Below the pieces are notes generated by a model that was not told the DNA's origin, did not search any database, and was given only the letters and a program-made list of their open reading frames with translations. 64,000 nucleotides of DNA from Leclercia sp. S52 (lineage in GTDB: Bacteria > Pseudomonadota > Gammaproteobacteria > Enterobacterales > Enterobacteriaceae): assembly GCF_039727615.1 (NCBI RefSeq), contig NZ_CP152474.1, positions 2,232,001 to 2,296,000 of the forward strand. Reading direction: 5' to 3'. Positions within the stretch are counted from its first letter, which is position 1. Each line of letters opens with the position of its first letter. The position numbers were made by a program, and so were the translations under genes. Below are positions 16,965 through 25,509 of this stretch, one piece after another.

Positions 16965-18068
16965 ATGCAGCGACAACACGCCCCGAACCGTGCCGATGTG
17001 GTAGGCAGTTTCTTACGTCCCGACGCCATCAAACAGGCGCGGGTTAAGTTCGCCAGCGGTGAGATCGACGCGCAGCAGCTGCGAGCGGTAGAAGACGAGG
17101 CGATTCGCCATGTGGTAGAACAGCAGTGCGCCTGCGGCTTAAACGTGGTGACCGACGGCGAGTTCCGCCGCGCCTGGTGGCATTTTGATTTCTTCGACGG
17201 CCTGCAGGGCGTGGAGCGTTACGACTCTAACCAGGGGATCCAGTTTAACGGCGTGCAGACCAAAGCCCACGGCGTGCGCGTCACCGGTAAGCTGGGGTTC
17301 GGCAGCCATCCTATGCTGGACGACTTCCGCTATCTCCAGAGCGTCAGCGGCAACGCCCAGCCGAAGATGACCATCCCGAGCCCGAGCGTGCTGCATTTCC
17401 GCGGCGGTCGTAAAGATATTGACGCCACCGTCTATCCGGATCTGGATGTTTACTTTGACGACCTTGCGCAAACCTGGCGCGATGCCATCCACGCCTTCTA
17501 CGCCGCAGGCTGTCGCAATCTGCAGCTGGATGACACCGTCTGGGCCTATCTATGCTCCGACGATCAGCGCCGCCAGATCCGCGAGCGTGGTGATGACCCG
17601 GACCAGCTGGCGCGCACCTATGCCCGCGTGCTGAATAAGGCCCTGGAAGGCAAACCGGACGATCTGACCATCGGGCTGCACGTCTGTCGCGGTAACTTCC
17701 GTTCGACCTGGATCTCCGAAGGCGGCTACGAGCCGGTGGCCGAAATCCTGTTTGGCACCGTCAACGTCGATGCTTTCTTCCTCGAATACGACAACGATCG
17801 CAGCGGCGATTTTGCCCCGTTACGCTTTGTCCGTCCGGGCAAGCAGCAGGTGGTGCTGGGTCTGATCACCACCAAAAGCGGCGAGCTGGAGAACCCGGAA
17901 GGGGTGAAAGCGCGTCTGGAAGAGGCGGCGAAGTATGTCGCGAAAGAGCAGATCTGCCTCAGCCCGCAGTGCGGCTTTGCCTCCACCGAAGAGGGCAACG
18001 CCCTGACCGAAGCCCAGCAGTGGGATAAGGTTCGTCTGGTCACGCAAATCGCCAGCGAAGTCTGGTAA
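16965..18068 (+). CDS. MetE C-terminal-domain-like methyltransferase (YxjG type)
   Basis: A 367-residue stand-alone homologue of the catalytic C-terminal barrel of cobalamin-independent methionine synthase, like Bacillus YxjG/YxjH. It carries the zinc-site segments GLHVCRGN and the late Cys in LSPQCGFAS, plus the folate/substrate region NVVTDGEFRRAWWHFDFF. It lacks the N-terminal half of MetE, so it probably uses a methyl donor other than methyltetrahydrofolate-polyglutamate. The start is chosen at 16965 because AAAGGAGATAAGC precedes it and family members begin at this point; an upstream in-frame extension to 16713 crosses a terminator and is not real. Possible met boxes lie upstream. Confidence 0.88.
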   Translation: MQRQHAPNRADVVGSFLRPDAIKQARVKFASGEIDAQQLRAVEDEAIRHVVEQQCACGLNVVTDGEFRRAWWHFDFFDGLQGVERYDSNQGIQFNGVQTKAHGVRVTGKLGFGSHPMLDDFRYLQSVSGNAQPKMTIPSPSVLHFRGGRKDIDATVYPDLDVYFDDLAQTWRDAIHAFYAAGCRNLQLDDTVWAYLCSDDQRRQIRERGDDPDQLARTYARVLNKALEGKPDDLTIGLHVCRGNFRSTWISEGGYEPVAEILFGTVNVDAFFLEYDNDRSGDFAPLRFVRPGKQQVVLGLITTKSGELENPEGVKARLEEAAKYVAKEQICLSPQCGFASTEEGNALTEAQQWDKVRLVTQIASEVW

Positions 18069-18077
18069 CCGTTTCTC

Positions 18078-18110
18078 CACAGCGTTGCATTAATTAAGTG
18101 CAACGCTGTG
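18078..18110 (+). terminator. Stem-loop after the methyltransferase gene
   Basis: A perfect 12-bp inverted repeat (CACAGCGTTGCA / TGCAACGCTGTG) with a 9-nt loop starts 9 bp after the stop. There is no U-run, so it may act as a terminator or an mRNA 3'-end stabiliser. Confidence 0.6.
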
Positions 18111-18272
18111 CCATTCTGATCCGCCCCTGCGTGTAAAACCCTCTCCAGCCCCCTGATCCTGCTGCTTTTTCATTCTGGCATCCTTTTTGCTCTGACTAAT
18201 CCTGAATGCTTTTTCTGCGTCCACGCCGTAACGGACGATTTCGCACAGCGTTGTTTTTCAGGAGTGAAAATT

Positions 18273-19544
18273 ATGCATCGTCGTACCTTAATCAAAGCCT
18301 TTGCTTTATCGGCCTCCGTGGTGGCCATGGGGATGAGTTTCAGCGTGCAGGCAGCCGACACCATCAAGATTGGCATCATGCACTCGCTCTCCGGCACGAT
18401 GGCGATTTCCGAAACGCCGCTGAAAGACGTGGCGCTGATGACCATCGACGAAATCAACGCCAAAGGTGGGGTTCTGGGCAAAAAACTGGAGCCGGTGGTG
18501 GTGGATCCCGCCTCCAACTGGCCGCTGTTTGCCGAGAAAGCACGTCAGCTGTTAAGCCAGGATAAGGTGGCGGCGGTCTTCGGCTGCTGGACGTCGGTGT
18601 CACGCAAATCGGTCCTGCCGGTATTTGAGGAGCTGAACGGCCTGCTGTTCTACCCGGTGCAGTATGAAGGGGAAGAGATGTCGCCGAACGTCTTCTACAC
18701 CGGCGCGGCGCCTAACCAGCAGGCCATCCCGGCGGTGGAGTACCTGATGAGCGAAGACGGCGGGGCGGCGAAGCGCTTCTTCCTGCTGGGCACCGACTAC
18801 GTTTATCCGCGCACCACCAACAAAATTCTGCGCGCCTTCCTGCACTCGAAAGGGGTTCAGGATAAAGACATCGAAGAGGTCTATACCCCGTTCGGCCATA
18901 GCGATTATCAAACTATCGTCGCCAGCATCAAGAAATTCTCCGCCGCAGGCAAAACCGCGGTGGTCTCTACCATCAACGGCGACTCCAACGTACCGTTCTA
19001 CAAAGAGCTGGCTAACCAGGGCGTAAAAGCCACCGACGTGCCGGTCGTTGCCTTCTCGGTGGGTGAAGAGGAGCTGCGCGGCATCGATACCAAACCGCTG
19101 GTGGGTAACCTGGCGGCGTGGAACTACTTCGAATCGGTGGATAACCCGGCTAACCAGGCCTTCGTCGCAGCTTATAAAAACTGGGCTAAAACGCAGAAGC
19201 TGCCGAATGCCGGCACGGTCGTAACCAACGATCCGATGGAAGCCACCTACGTGGGGATCCACATGTGGGCCCAGGCGGTGGAAAAAGCCGGCACCACCGA
19301 CGTGGATAAAGTACGCGCCGCCATGGCGGGCCAGTCCTTTAAAGCGCCGTCGGGTTTCACCCTGACGATGGATGCCACCAACCACCATCTGCACAAGCCG
19401 GTGATGATTGGCGAAATCGAGGGTAACGGCCAGTTCAACGTTGTATGGCAGACCGAAGCGCCGGTCCGCGCCCAGCCGTGGAGCCCGTACATTGCCGGGA
19501 ACGATAAAAAGCCCGACACCCCGATCAAAACCGCCAGCAACTGA
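18273..19544 (+). CDS. urtA: Urea ABC transporter substrate-binding protein UrtA
   Basis: Periplasmic urea-binding protein, about 423 residues, of the branched-chain amino acid/amide binding family. The signal peptide RRTLIKAFALSASVV...VQA carries an Arg pair and ends before ADTIKIGIMHSLSGTMA, the conserved UrtA N-terminus. The later GCWTSVSRKSVLPVFEE and HLHKPVMIGEI segments are typical of UrtA rather than amino-acid binders. Start taken at the ATG at 18273, 8 nt after CAGGAG; a GTG at 18264 is in frame. First gene of a five-gene operon (urtABCDE). Such operons are often induced by nitrogen limitation; no NtrC site was recognised here. Confidence 0.93.
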   Translation: MHRRTLIKAFALSASVVAMGMSFSVQAADTIKIGIMHSLSGTMAISETPLKDVALMTIDEINAKGGVLGKKLEPVVVDPASNWPLFAEKARQLLSQDKVAAVFGCWTSVSRKSVLPVFEELNGLLFYPVQYEGEEMSPNVFYTGAAPNQQAIPAVEYLMSEDGGAAKRFFLLGTDYVYPRTTNKILRAFLHSKGVQDKDIEEVYTPFGHSDYQTIVASIKKFSAAGKTAVVSTINGDSNVPFYKELANQGVKATDVPVVAFSVGEEELRGIDTKPLVGNLAAWNYFESVDNPANQAFVAAYKNWAKTQKLPNAGTVVTNDPMEATYVGIHMWAQAVEKAGTTDVDKVRAAMAGQSFKAPSGFTLTMDATNHHLHKPVMIGEIEGNGQFNVVWQTEAPVRAQPWSPYIAGNDKKPDTPIKTASN

Positions 19545-19569
19545 ATCCGGATCATAAAGAGGTAAAGCC

Positions 19570-21144
19570 ATGAACGTCATGCGCACGATCTTCGCTCTCG
19601 TATGGCTTGCCGGACTGCTGCCAGGGATGGCACAGGCAACGGATGCCGATGAATTTGTTGCCGCCAGCCGCAGCCAGCAGGCGGTGATGCTGGAGCAGTG
19701 GGCCGCCGCGCCCGATCCCGCCCGGCTGGCGCTGCTGCAGGCATTGCAGCAGGAAAATGTCTTTGTCGATACCAACAAACACGCCTTTGCCCGTGAAAAC
19801 GGTGCCTTAACCACCCTCGGCGAGGCCGCTCAGCCGCAGGGCGCGACCAAAGCCGTGCGGCTCACCAACCGCCTGCGGGTGCTGACCGCCACCGCGCTCG
19901 CCACCCACCAGCTGACAGGTGACAGTGTCACCCAAAGACTGGCGGCGGCGAAGCAGCTCCAGCGCGATCCCCAGCCGCAGATGCTGCCATTTTTACAGCG
20001 TCAGCTGGCAAGCGAGAGCGATGATGCGGTGCATCAGGTGCTGAGCCTGGCCGTCGCCAGTCTGCAACTGACCAGCATCCAGCCCGCGGTACGCCAGCAG
20101 GCCGTCACGCTGCTGGGCGTGTCGAGCGACCCGGAGGTGCAGTCCCGATTGCTGCCCTATACCCAGGCGCAGACCGAGCCGGACGCTGGGGTGCGTGAGG
20201 CCGCCGCAGAAAGCCTGCGTCAGATCCAGTACCGTCAGACCATCAGCGACCTGCTGGGCCAGGCGTTTATGGGCCTGTCGCTGGGCTCCATTCTGCTGCT
20301 CGCCGCGCTCGGGCTGGCAATCACCTACGGCCTGCTGGGGGTGATCAATATGGCCCACGGCGAGATGCTGATGCTCGGGGCCTACGCCACCTGGATGGTA
20401 CAGCAGGCGATGGCGCAGTTTACCCCGCAGTGGCTTACCTTCTACCCGCTGGTGGCGCTGCCGGTGGCGTTCGCGCTTACCGCAGGCGTGGGCATGGCGC
20501 TGGAACGCACGGTGATCCGCCATCTCTATGGCCGCCCGCTGGAGACCCTGCTTGCCACCTGGGGCATCAGCCTGATGCTGATCCAGCTGGTGCGGATGAT
20601 CTTCGGGGCGCAAAACCTCGAGGTCGCTAACCCGGCGTGGCTTTCCGGCGGCGTGCAGGTTTACGCCAGCCTGATCCTGCCGTGGAACCGGCTGGTGGTG
20701 CTGGGCTTTGTGCTGCTGGTGCTGTTTTTCACCTGGCTTATCCTCAACAAAACCCGGCTGGGGCTTAACGTGCGGGCGGTGACGCAAAACCGCAGCATGG
20801 CGGCCTGCTGCGGGGTGCCCACCGGGCGCGTCGATATGCTGGCCTTCGGGCTGGGTTCCGGGATCGCCGGGCTCGGCGGGGTGGCGCTGTCGCAGCTGGG
20901 CAACGTCGGGCCGGAGCTGGGTCAGGGCTACATCATCGACTCCTTCCTGGTGGTGGTGCTCGGCGGCGTCGGACAGCTGGCTGGCAGCGTGGCAGCCGCC
21001 TTTGGGCTGGGGATTTTCAATAAGATCCTTGAGCCACAGATGGGTGCCGTACTGGGCAAAATCGTGATTCTGGTGGCGATCATTCTGTTTATTCAGAAGC
21101 GTCCTCAGGGGTTGTTTGCACTTAAAGGGAGGGTAATCGACTGA
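19570..21144 (+). CDS. urtB: Urea ABC transporter permease UrtB
   Basis: Permease of 524 residues. A signal peptide and an extracytoplasmic alpha-helical, HEAT-like N-terminal domain (residues about 25-220) characteristic of UrtB precede the LivH-type membrane domain (ISDLLGQAFMGLSLGSILLL onward) with eight or so segments and the permease motif VINMAHGEMLMLGAY. The stop overlaps the urtC start as TGATG. It pairs with UrtC to form the channel for urea or short amides. It is full length. Confidence 0.93.
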   Translation: MNVMRTIFALVWLAGLLPGMAQATDADEFVAASRSQQAVMLEQWAAAPDPARLALLQALQQENVFVDTNKHAFARENGALTTLGEAAQPQGATKAVRLTNRLRVLTATALATHQLTGDSVTQRLAAAKQLQRDPQPQMLPFLQRQLASESDDAVHQVLSLAVASLQLTSIQPAVRQQAVTLLGVSSDPEVQSRLLPYTQAQTEPDAGVREAAAESLRQIQYRQTISDLLGQAFMGLSLGSILLLAALGLAITYGLLGVINMAHGEMLMLGAYATWMVQQAMAQFTPQWLTFYPLVALPVAFALTAGVGMALERTVIRHLYGRPLETLLATWGISLMLIQLVRMIFGAQNLEVANPAWLSGGVQVYASLILPWNRLVVLGFVLLVLFFTWLILNKTRLGLNVRAVTQNRSMAACCGVPTGRVDMLAFGLGSGIAGLGGVALSQLGNVGPELGQGYIIDSFLVVVLGGVGQLAGSVAAAFGLGIFNKILEPQMGAVLGKIVILVAIILFIQKRPQGLFALKGRVID

Positions 21145-22217
21145 TGAGCCAGCCACTGACCTTAACCCTGGCGCGGAAAGCGCCGCGCAGCGTACCGATA
21201 ATACTCGGCCTGATCCTCGCCGCACTGCTGGTGCTGCCGTTTCTGGCGCTGCTGCCCGCCACGCACCCGCTGGCGGTCTCCACCTGGATGCTGACGCTGG
21301 TGGGGAAAATCCTCTGTTACGCCATCGTCGCTGTGGCGCTGGATCTGGTGTGGGGCTACGCCGGCATGCTGTCGCTGGGCCACGGCCTGTTCTTTGCCCT
21401 CGGCGGCTACGCAATGGGGATGTACCTGATGCGTCAGGCTGCGGGCGACGGCCTCCCGGCCTTTATGTCGTTTCTCTCCTGGAGCGAGCTGCCCTGGTTC
21501 TGGTGGGGTACCCAGCATTTCGCCTGGGCGCTGGTGCTGATCGTCATGGTGCCCGGCCTGCTGGCGCTGCTGTTCGGCTGGTTTGCCTTCCGCTCAAAAA
21601 TCAAAGGGGTCTATTTTTCGATCATGACCCAGGCGCTGACCTTCGCCGGGATGCTGCTGTTCTTCCGCAATGAAACCGGCTTTGGCGGCAACAACGGTTT
21701 TACCGGCTTCACCACGCTGCTGGGCTTCTCCGTCACCGCCACCTCCACGCGCATCGCGCTGTTTATTGCCACCGTGCTGCTGCTGGCAGCGTCCCTGGCG
21801 GTGGGATATGCGCTGGCAAAAAGCAAGTTTGGCCGCATTCTGACGGCGGTGCGCGACGCAGAAAACCGGCTCACCTTCTGTGGCTACGATCCGCGCGGGT
21901 TTAAGCTGCTGGTCTGGACGCTGTCGGCAGTACTGTGCGGGCTGGCCGGGGCGCTGTACGTCCCGCAGGTCGGGATCATCAACCCCGGCGAGATGTCACC
22001 CACCAACTCCATCGAAGCGGCAATCTGGGTGGCGCTTGGCGGACGCGGCACGCTGATTGGTCCGGTACTGGGTGCCGCGCTGGTTAACGGCGCAAAAAGC
22101 GTCTTTACCGTGGCGATGCCGGAGTACTGGCAGCTGTTTCTCGGGCTGATCTTTATCGCGGTCACGCTGTTTTTACCCCGCGGCGTAACGGGACTGTTCC
22201 GCAAAGGAGACCAGTAA
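21144..22217 (+). CDS. urtC: Urea ABC transporter permease UrtC
   Basis: LivM-type permease of 357 residues with about nine hydrophobic segments. Family signatures include DLVWGYAGMLSLGHGLFFALGG and the EAA-like loop FGRILTAVRDAENRLTFCGY, where it contacts the ATPases. The NPGEMSPTNSIEAAIWVALGG segment is also conserved. It overlaps urtB by one base and urtD by one base (TAATG), indicating coupled translation. Confidence 0.93.
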   Translation: MSQPLTLTLARKAPRSVPIILGLILAALLVLPFLALLPATHPLAVSTWMLTLVGKILCYAIVAVALDLVWGYAGMLSLGHGLFFALGGYAMGMYLMRQAAGDGLPAFMSFLSWSELPWFWWGTQHFAWALVLIVMVPGLLALLFGWFAFRSKIKGVYFSIMTQALTFAGMLLFFRNETGFGGNNGFTGFTTLLGFSVTATSTRIALFIATVLLLAASLAVGYALAKSKFGRILTAVRDAENRLTFCGYDPRGFKLLVWTLSAVLCGLAGALYVPQVGIINPGEMSPTNSIEAAIWVALGGRGTLIGPVLGAALVNGAKSVFTVAMPEYWQLFLGLIFIAVTLFLPRGVTGLFRKGDQ

Positions 22218-23008
22218 TGAGCGAACAATTATTTACCCGCCAGCTGCCCGGAGATCGCTATCGCGACCAGACTGACCCGGTGTTGCAGCTGGAGGGGATC
22301 AACGTCAGCTTTGACGGCTTTAAAGCGCTCACCGACCTGTCGCTCAACATCGGCGTAGGCGAGCTGCGCTGTGTGATCGGCCCCAACGGTGCGGGCAAAA
22401 CCACGCTGATGGACGTTATCACCGGTAAAACGCGGCCCCAGAGCGGGCGGGCGCTTTACGACCAGTCGACGGACCTCACCACTCTCGACCCAATCGCCAT
22501 TGCCCGTCAGGGTATCGGGCGCAAGTTCCAGAAGCCAACGGTGTTCGAGGCCCTGACGGTATGGGAGAACCTTGAGCTGGCGATGAAGGGCGATAAATCG
22601 GTGTGGGCCAGCCTGCGTGCCCGACTGAGCAGCGAGCAGGGGGACCGGATCAACGAGATGCTGAGCCTGCTGCGCCTCGGCGCGGAGCGGCATCGCCGGG
22701 CGGGCTTGCTGTCGCACGGACAGAAGCAGTTCCTCGAGATCGGCATGCTGCTGGTGCAGGAGCCGCATCTGTTACTCCTCGACGAACCGGCCGCCGGGAT
22801 GACCGACGCCGAAACCGAATACACCGCCGAGCTGTTTCGCACCCTCGCGGGCAAACACTCGCTGATGGTAGTGGAGCATGACATGGGCTTTGTCGAAACC
22901 ATTGCCGATCACGTCACCGTTCTGCATCAGGGGCGGGTGCTGGCGGAGGGCTCGCTGCGCGAGGTGCAGGCCAACGAGCAGGTGATTGAAGTCTATCTCG
23001 GACGCTAA
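22217..23008 (+). CDS. urtD: Urea ABC transporter ATPase UrtD
   Basis: LivG-type ATPase of 263 residues. Walker A is GPNGAGKTT at about residue 55, the signature loop is LLSHGQKQFLEIGM, Walker B is LLLLDEPAAGM, and the switch His is in MVVEHDMGFV. It drives urea import with UrtE at the cytoplasmic face of UrtBC. It overlaps urtC by one base; the gene urtE follows after 9 bp. Confidence 0.94.
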   Translation: MSEQLFTRQLPGDRYRDQTDPVLQLEGINVSFDGFKALTDLSLNIGVGELRCVIGPNGAGKTTLMDVITGKTRPQSGRALYDQSTDLTTLDPIAIARQGIGRKFQKPTVFEALTVWENLELAMKGDKSVWASLRARLSSEQGDRINEMLSLLRLGAERHRRAGLLSHGQKQFLEIGMLLVQEPHLLLLDEPAAGMTDAETEYTAELFRTLAGKHSLMVVEHDMGFVETIADHVTVLHQGRVLAEGSLREVQANEQVIEVYLGR

Positions 23009-23017
23009 GGAGCGCGG

Positions 23018-23716
23018 ATGCTACAGGTTAATGAACTGAATCAGTATTACGGCGGGAGCCACATCCTGCGCGGGGTCAGCTTTGAGGCGCTACCCGGCGA
23101 AATCACCTGCCTGCTGGGGCGTAACGGGGTGGGCAAAACCACCCTCCTGAAGTGCCTGATGGGGCTGATCCCGTCGCGCAACGGCGAGATCCTCTGGCAG
23201 GGCAAATCCATTACCCATGCAAAACCGCACCAGCGGGTGCAGGCCGGGGTGGCCTACGTGCCCCAGGGGCGGGATATCTTTCCCCGCCTGACGGTGGAGG
23301 AGAATCTGCTGCTCGGACTGTCACGTTTTCCAGCGCGCGAGGCGAAGCAGGTGCCGGAGGAGATCTGGCAGCTGTTTCCTGTTCTGCAGGAGATGAAGCA
23401 GCGTCGGGGTGGCGATCTCTCGGGCGGGCAACAGCAGCAGCTGGCAATTGGCCGGGCGCTGGCGAGTCGTCCGCAGCTGTTGATTCTTGATGAGCCGACG
23501 GAGGGGATCCAGCCCTCGGTGATTAAAGAGATTGGTCAGGTGATCCGCCAGCTCGCCAACCGGGGCGATATGGCGATCCTGCTGGTGGAGCAGTTTTATG
23601 ACTTCGCCGCCGAGCTGGCCGACAGCTATCTGCTGATGTCCCGAGGCAGCATTATCCAACGCGGACGCGGTGAAGATATGGAACAGGAGGGCGTACGTGG
23701 TCTGGTAGCAATTTAA
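23018..23716 (+). CDS. urtE: Urea ABC transporter ATPase UrtE
   Basis: LivF-type ATPase of 232 residues. Walker A GRNGVGKTT is at about residue 37, the signature is LSGGQQQQLAIGRAL, and Walker B LLILDEPTEGIQ. The start is preceded by AAGGAGCGCGG. It is the last urt gene. No urease gene is in the window, so imported urea must be used by an enzyme encoded elsewhere, or the substrate is another short amide. No terminator is evident before the zinT control region. Confidence 0.94.
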   Translation: MLQVNELNQYYGGSHILRGVSFEALPGEITCLLGRNGVGKTTLLKCLMGLIPSRNGEILWQGKSITHAKPHQRVQAGVAYVPQGRDIFPRLTVEENLLLGLSRFPAREAKQVPEEIWQLFPVLQEMKQRRGGDLSGGQQQQLAIGRALASRPQLLILDEPTEGIQPSVIKEIGQVIRQLANRGDMAILLVEQFYDFAAELADSYLLMSRGSIIQRGRGEDMEQEGVRGLVAI

Positions 23717-23733
23717 CAGGGTTGTTTTGCGAT

Positions 23734-23750
23734 ATGTTATAATATAACAT
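23734..23750. promoter_or_regulatory. Zur operator of zinT
   Basis: ATGTTATA-A-TATAACAT is a perfect 17-bp palindrome set in GATATGTTATAATATAACATC, matching the enterobacterial Zur consensus. It lies 35 bp upstream of the zinT start and overlaps its likely -10 region. It predicts repression by Zur when zinc is sufficient. Confidence 0.92.
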
Positions 23751-23784
23751 CTATCACTATTTAAAATGGAGTGAGGACGTTATC

Positions 23785-24426
23785 TTGGCAGGACCTATTG
23801 GTAAATATGCAATGACTCTGGGGGCGATGCTGGTCAGCGGCCAGCTGTACGCCCATTCCCACGGCCACCAGATGACCGAGGCGGAACAAAAAGCGGCCAA
23901 CGGCGTGTTTGAGGATAAAGACGTGAAGGATCGCCCGCTCTCCAACTGGGACGGCGTCTGGCAGTCGGTCTATCCGTTTCTGCTGAGCGGCGATCTCGAC
24001 CCGGTGTTCAAAAAGAAAGCCGGGACAGACAACAGCAAAACCTTTGACGAGGTGAAGGCTTATTACCGTACCGGCTACGCCACCGACGTGGAGACCATCG
24101 GCATTGAGAACAACGTGATGGAGTTTCACGCCGGGAAAAGCGTCAGCCGCTGTGAGTATGTCTCAAACGGCTACAAGATCCTGACCTACGCCTCGGGCAA
24201 GAAGGGCGTGCGTTACCTGTTTGAATGCAAGGACGCAAACAGCAAGGCGCCGAAATTCGTCCAGTTCAGCGACCACACCATCGGCCCGCGCCAGTCTGCT
24301 CATTTCCATATCTTTATGGGCAACACCTCCCATGAGGCGTTATTAAAAGAGATGGACAACTGGCCGACCTATTATCCCAACGAAATGTATAAAAAGCAGG
24401 TAGTGGAGGAGATGTTGCACCATTAA
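23785..24426 (+). CDS. zinT: Periplasmic zinc/cadmium-binding protein ZinT
   Basis: A 213-residue periplasmic metal-binding protein that helps ZnuA capture zinc under starvation. A short signal peptide is followed by a His-rich segment ([10 protein letters not shown]), then the lipocalin-like domain with [20 protein letters not shown] and the metal site [10 protein letters not shown]. The TTG start at 23785 is chosen because the protein then matches E. coli ZinT from its first residue and GTGAGGA lies at proper distance. A perfect Zur box upstream supports the identification. Confidence 0.95.
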   Translation: MAGPIGKYAMTLGAMLVSGQLYAHSHGHQMTEAEQKAANGVFEDKDVKDRPLSNWDGVWQSVYPFLLSGDLDPVFKKKAGTDNSKTFDEVKAYYRTGYATDVETIGIENNVMEFHAGKSVSRCEYVSNGYKILTYASGKKGVRYLFECKDANSKAPKFVQFSDHTIGPRQSAHFHIFMGNTSHEALLKEMDNWPTYYPNEMYKKQVVEEMLHH

Positions 24427-24444
24427 TTTCGGTGCGGCCTGTGT

Positions 24445-24476
24445 GCCGGGTGGCGGCTGCGCCTTACCCGGCCTAC
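24445..24476. repeat. REP element
   Basis: GCCGGGTGGCGG...CCTTACCCGGCCTAC is an imperfect palindrome of the REP type used throughout this genome (also at 26022, 33399-33531 and 57713). It lies between zinT and the left edge of the AT-rich Hcp module. Confidence 0.85.
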
Positions 24477-24577
24477 TATATCTTTCGGAATCTATTAATA
24501 CTCTCTTCATTTCATGTGTGCTTATATCCCATCTTGTAAAACACATATGAAAGGATGATTAACTGAAGGGAGTGATT

Positions 24578-25294
24578 ATGCATTTTAATGGTTCCATCAT
24601 TACTTCTGTGCAAGCTGATAGAATTCTTGCTTTTAAGTTAGATAATGCACTGGCAGGCGTAAAGGACAACGTCGCTTCAGCTCTACAACAGATGGGAGAT
24701 GGTATCACTCGAGCATCATACTATACCTCATGTTTTATGGACAATTATCAGGATGTTTGTACTAAACTTAAACATGAAGATTTAAGGTTTATTTCAGGTC
24801 TTATTCAATTGTATAAAGATCGTGATGTTATTTTTGAGATGATTCGTCTGTATATAGAGGTTCATTTTAAAAACAAAACAGAGGGGCGTGTTCAGAATAT
24901 CCTTCGTAAAATTGTAGGCGCTGGTGTTTATCTATCAACGACAGGGACGACTAACCGACTACTCATCATTTCTGTGGCAACTGCTGTATGTCAAAGCTAT
25001 AGTTTTCACACCCTTGTACATGGGCGTTTAAGTCAGGTCCGAACGCTCATTTTAAAAGGAGGTGTAACAGCTTCAGCGATATCGTTCAGCGTTTATGGCG
25101 TAGTTCATGAAGCTGCAAACTGTGCTGATAATCTCAAGAAATTTAATGCTTTTTATTATCAAGCGCTGTATGAGCGGAATCTTGAAATGATGTATTTTAT
25201 TATCGAGCCATTAATTACTCGCAGCCCTTATTTAAACCCCATGCTTATATCAGATGATGAACTGGTTGATTTAATTGTCAGACTAACGAGGTAG
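24578..25294 (+). CDS. Candidate type VI secretion effector (unrecognised family)
   Basis: A 238-residue AT-rich gene with AAGGGAG 5 nt before the ATG (a GTG at 24572 is in frame). I do not recognise a family. The N-terminal 100 residues are hydrophilic and helical; residues about 110-135 (GAGVYLSTTGTTNRLL) and 155-175 (GGVTASAISFSVYGVV) are small-residue-rich hydrophobic segments that could insert into a membrane. The gene abuts a two-TM small protein (stop TAG directly followed by ATG) and then hcp. By analogy with Hcp-linked modules, it may be a toxin carried by the Hcp tube, with the small protein as immunity. That role is inference from context. Confidence 0.55.
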   Translation: MHFNGSIITSVQADRILAFKLDNALAGVKDNVASALQQMGDGITRASYYTSCFMDNYQDVCTKLKHEDLRFISGLIQLYKDRDVIFEMIRLYIEVHFKNKTEGRVQNILRKIVGAGVYLSTTGTTNRLLIISVATAVCQSYSFHTLVHGRLSQVRTLILKGGVTASAISFSVYGVVHEAANCADNLKKFNAFYYQALYERNLEMMYFIIEPLITRSPYLNPMLISDDELVDLIVRLTR

Positions 25295-25492
25295 ATGATG
25301 GGGTTCTTAAAAAAATGGTTAAAAGAAGAATTTATCTTGTTTGTATGGGGGTGGGGATGCTGTTTAGCTATTGTTGTATTTGCTATGTTCGCTGTTTCTC
25401 TCTTTTCTGATGCTGCTATTAAGTTGACAGGATTGTTCATTTTATTTCTTATTTGTTTGCACGTTTTTCTTTGGTTTAAATTTAAAAAGTAA
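25295..25492 (+). CDS. Two-TM small protein, candidate immunity protein
   Basis: A 65-residue, very hydrophobic protein starting directly after the stop of the preceding gene. Two membrane segments are visible: residues about 12-36 (ILFVWGWGCCLAIVVFAMFA) and 41-61 (LTGLFILFLICLHVFLWF), with basic ends on both sides. Small inner-membrane proteins encoded right after a T6SS toxin often protect against membrane- or periplasm-acting toxins. No homologue is recognised. Its 18-bp distance to hcp and shared AT-richness indicate one operon. Confidence 0.6.
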   Translation: MMGFLKKWLKEEFILFVWGWGCCLAIVVFAMFAVSLFSDAAIKLTGLFILFLICLHVFLWFKFKK

Positions 25493-25509
25493 TAAAGAGG
25501 ATAAAAAAC

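Noticed and set aside
18600..21414. Very long minus-strand open frames of 404 and 473 codons opposite urtA and urtB
   Set aside because: They are antisense shadows of GC-rich genes: the proteins are His/Arg/Gln/Gly-rich with no motifs, and the plus-strand genes are unambiguous. The same holds for the frames opposite ydfI (6420-7484), sad (45218-46390), uxaB (56428-57663) and the SSS transporter (36410-37423).
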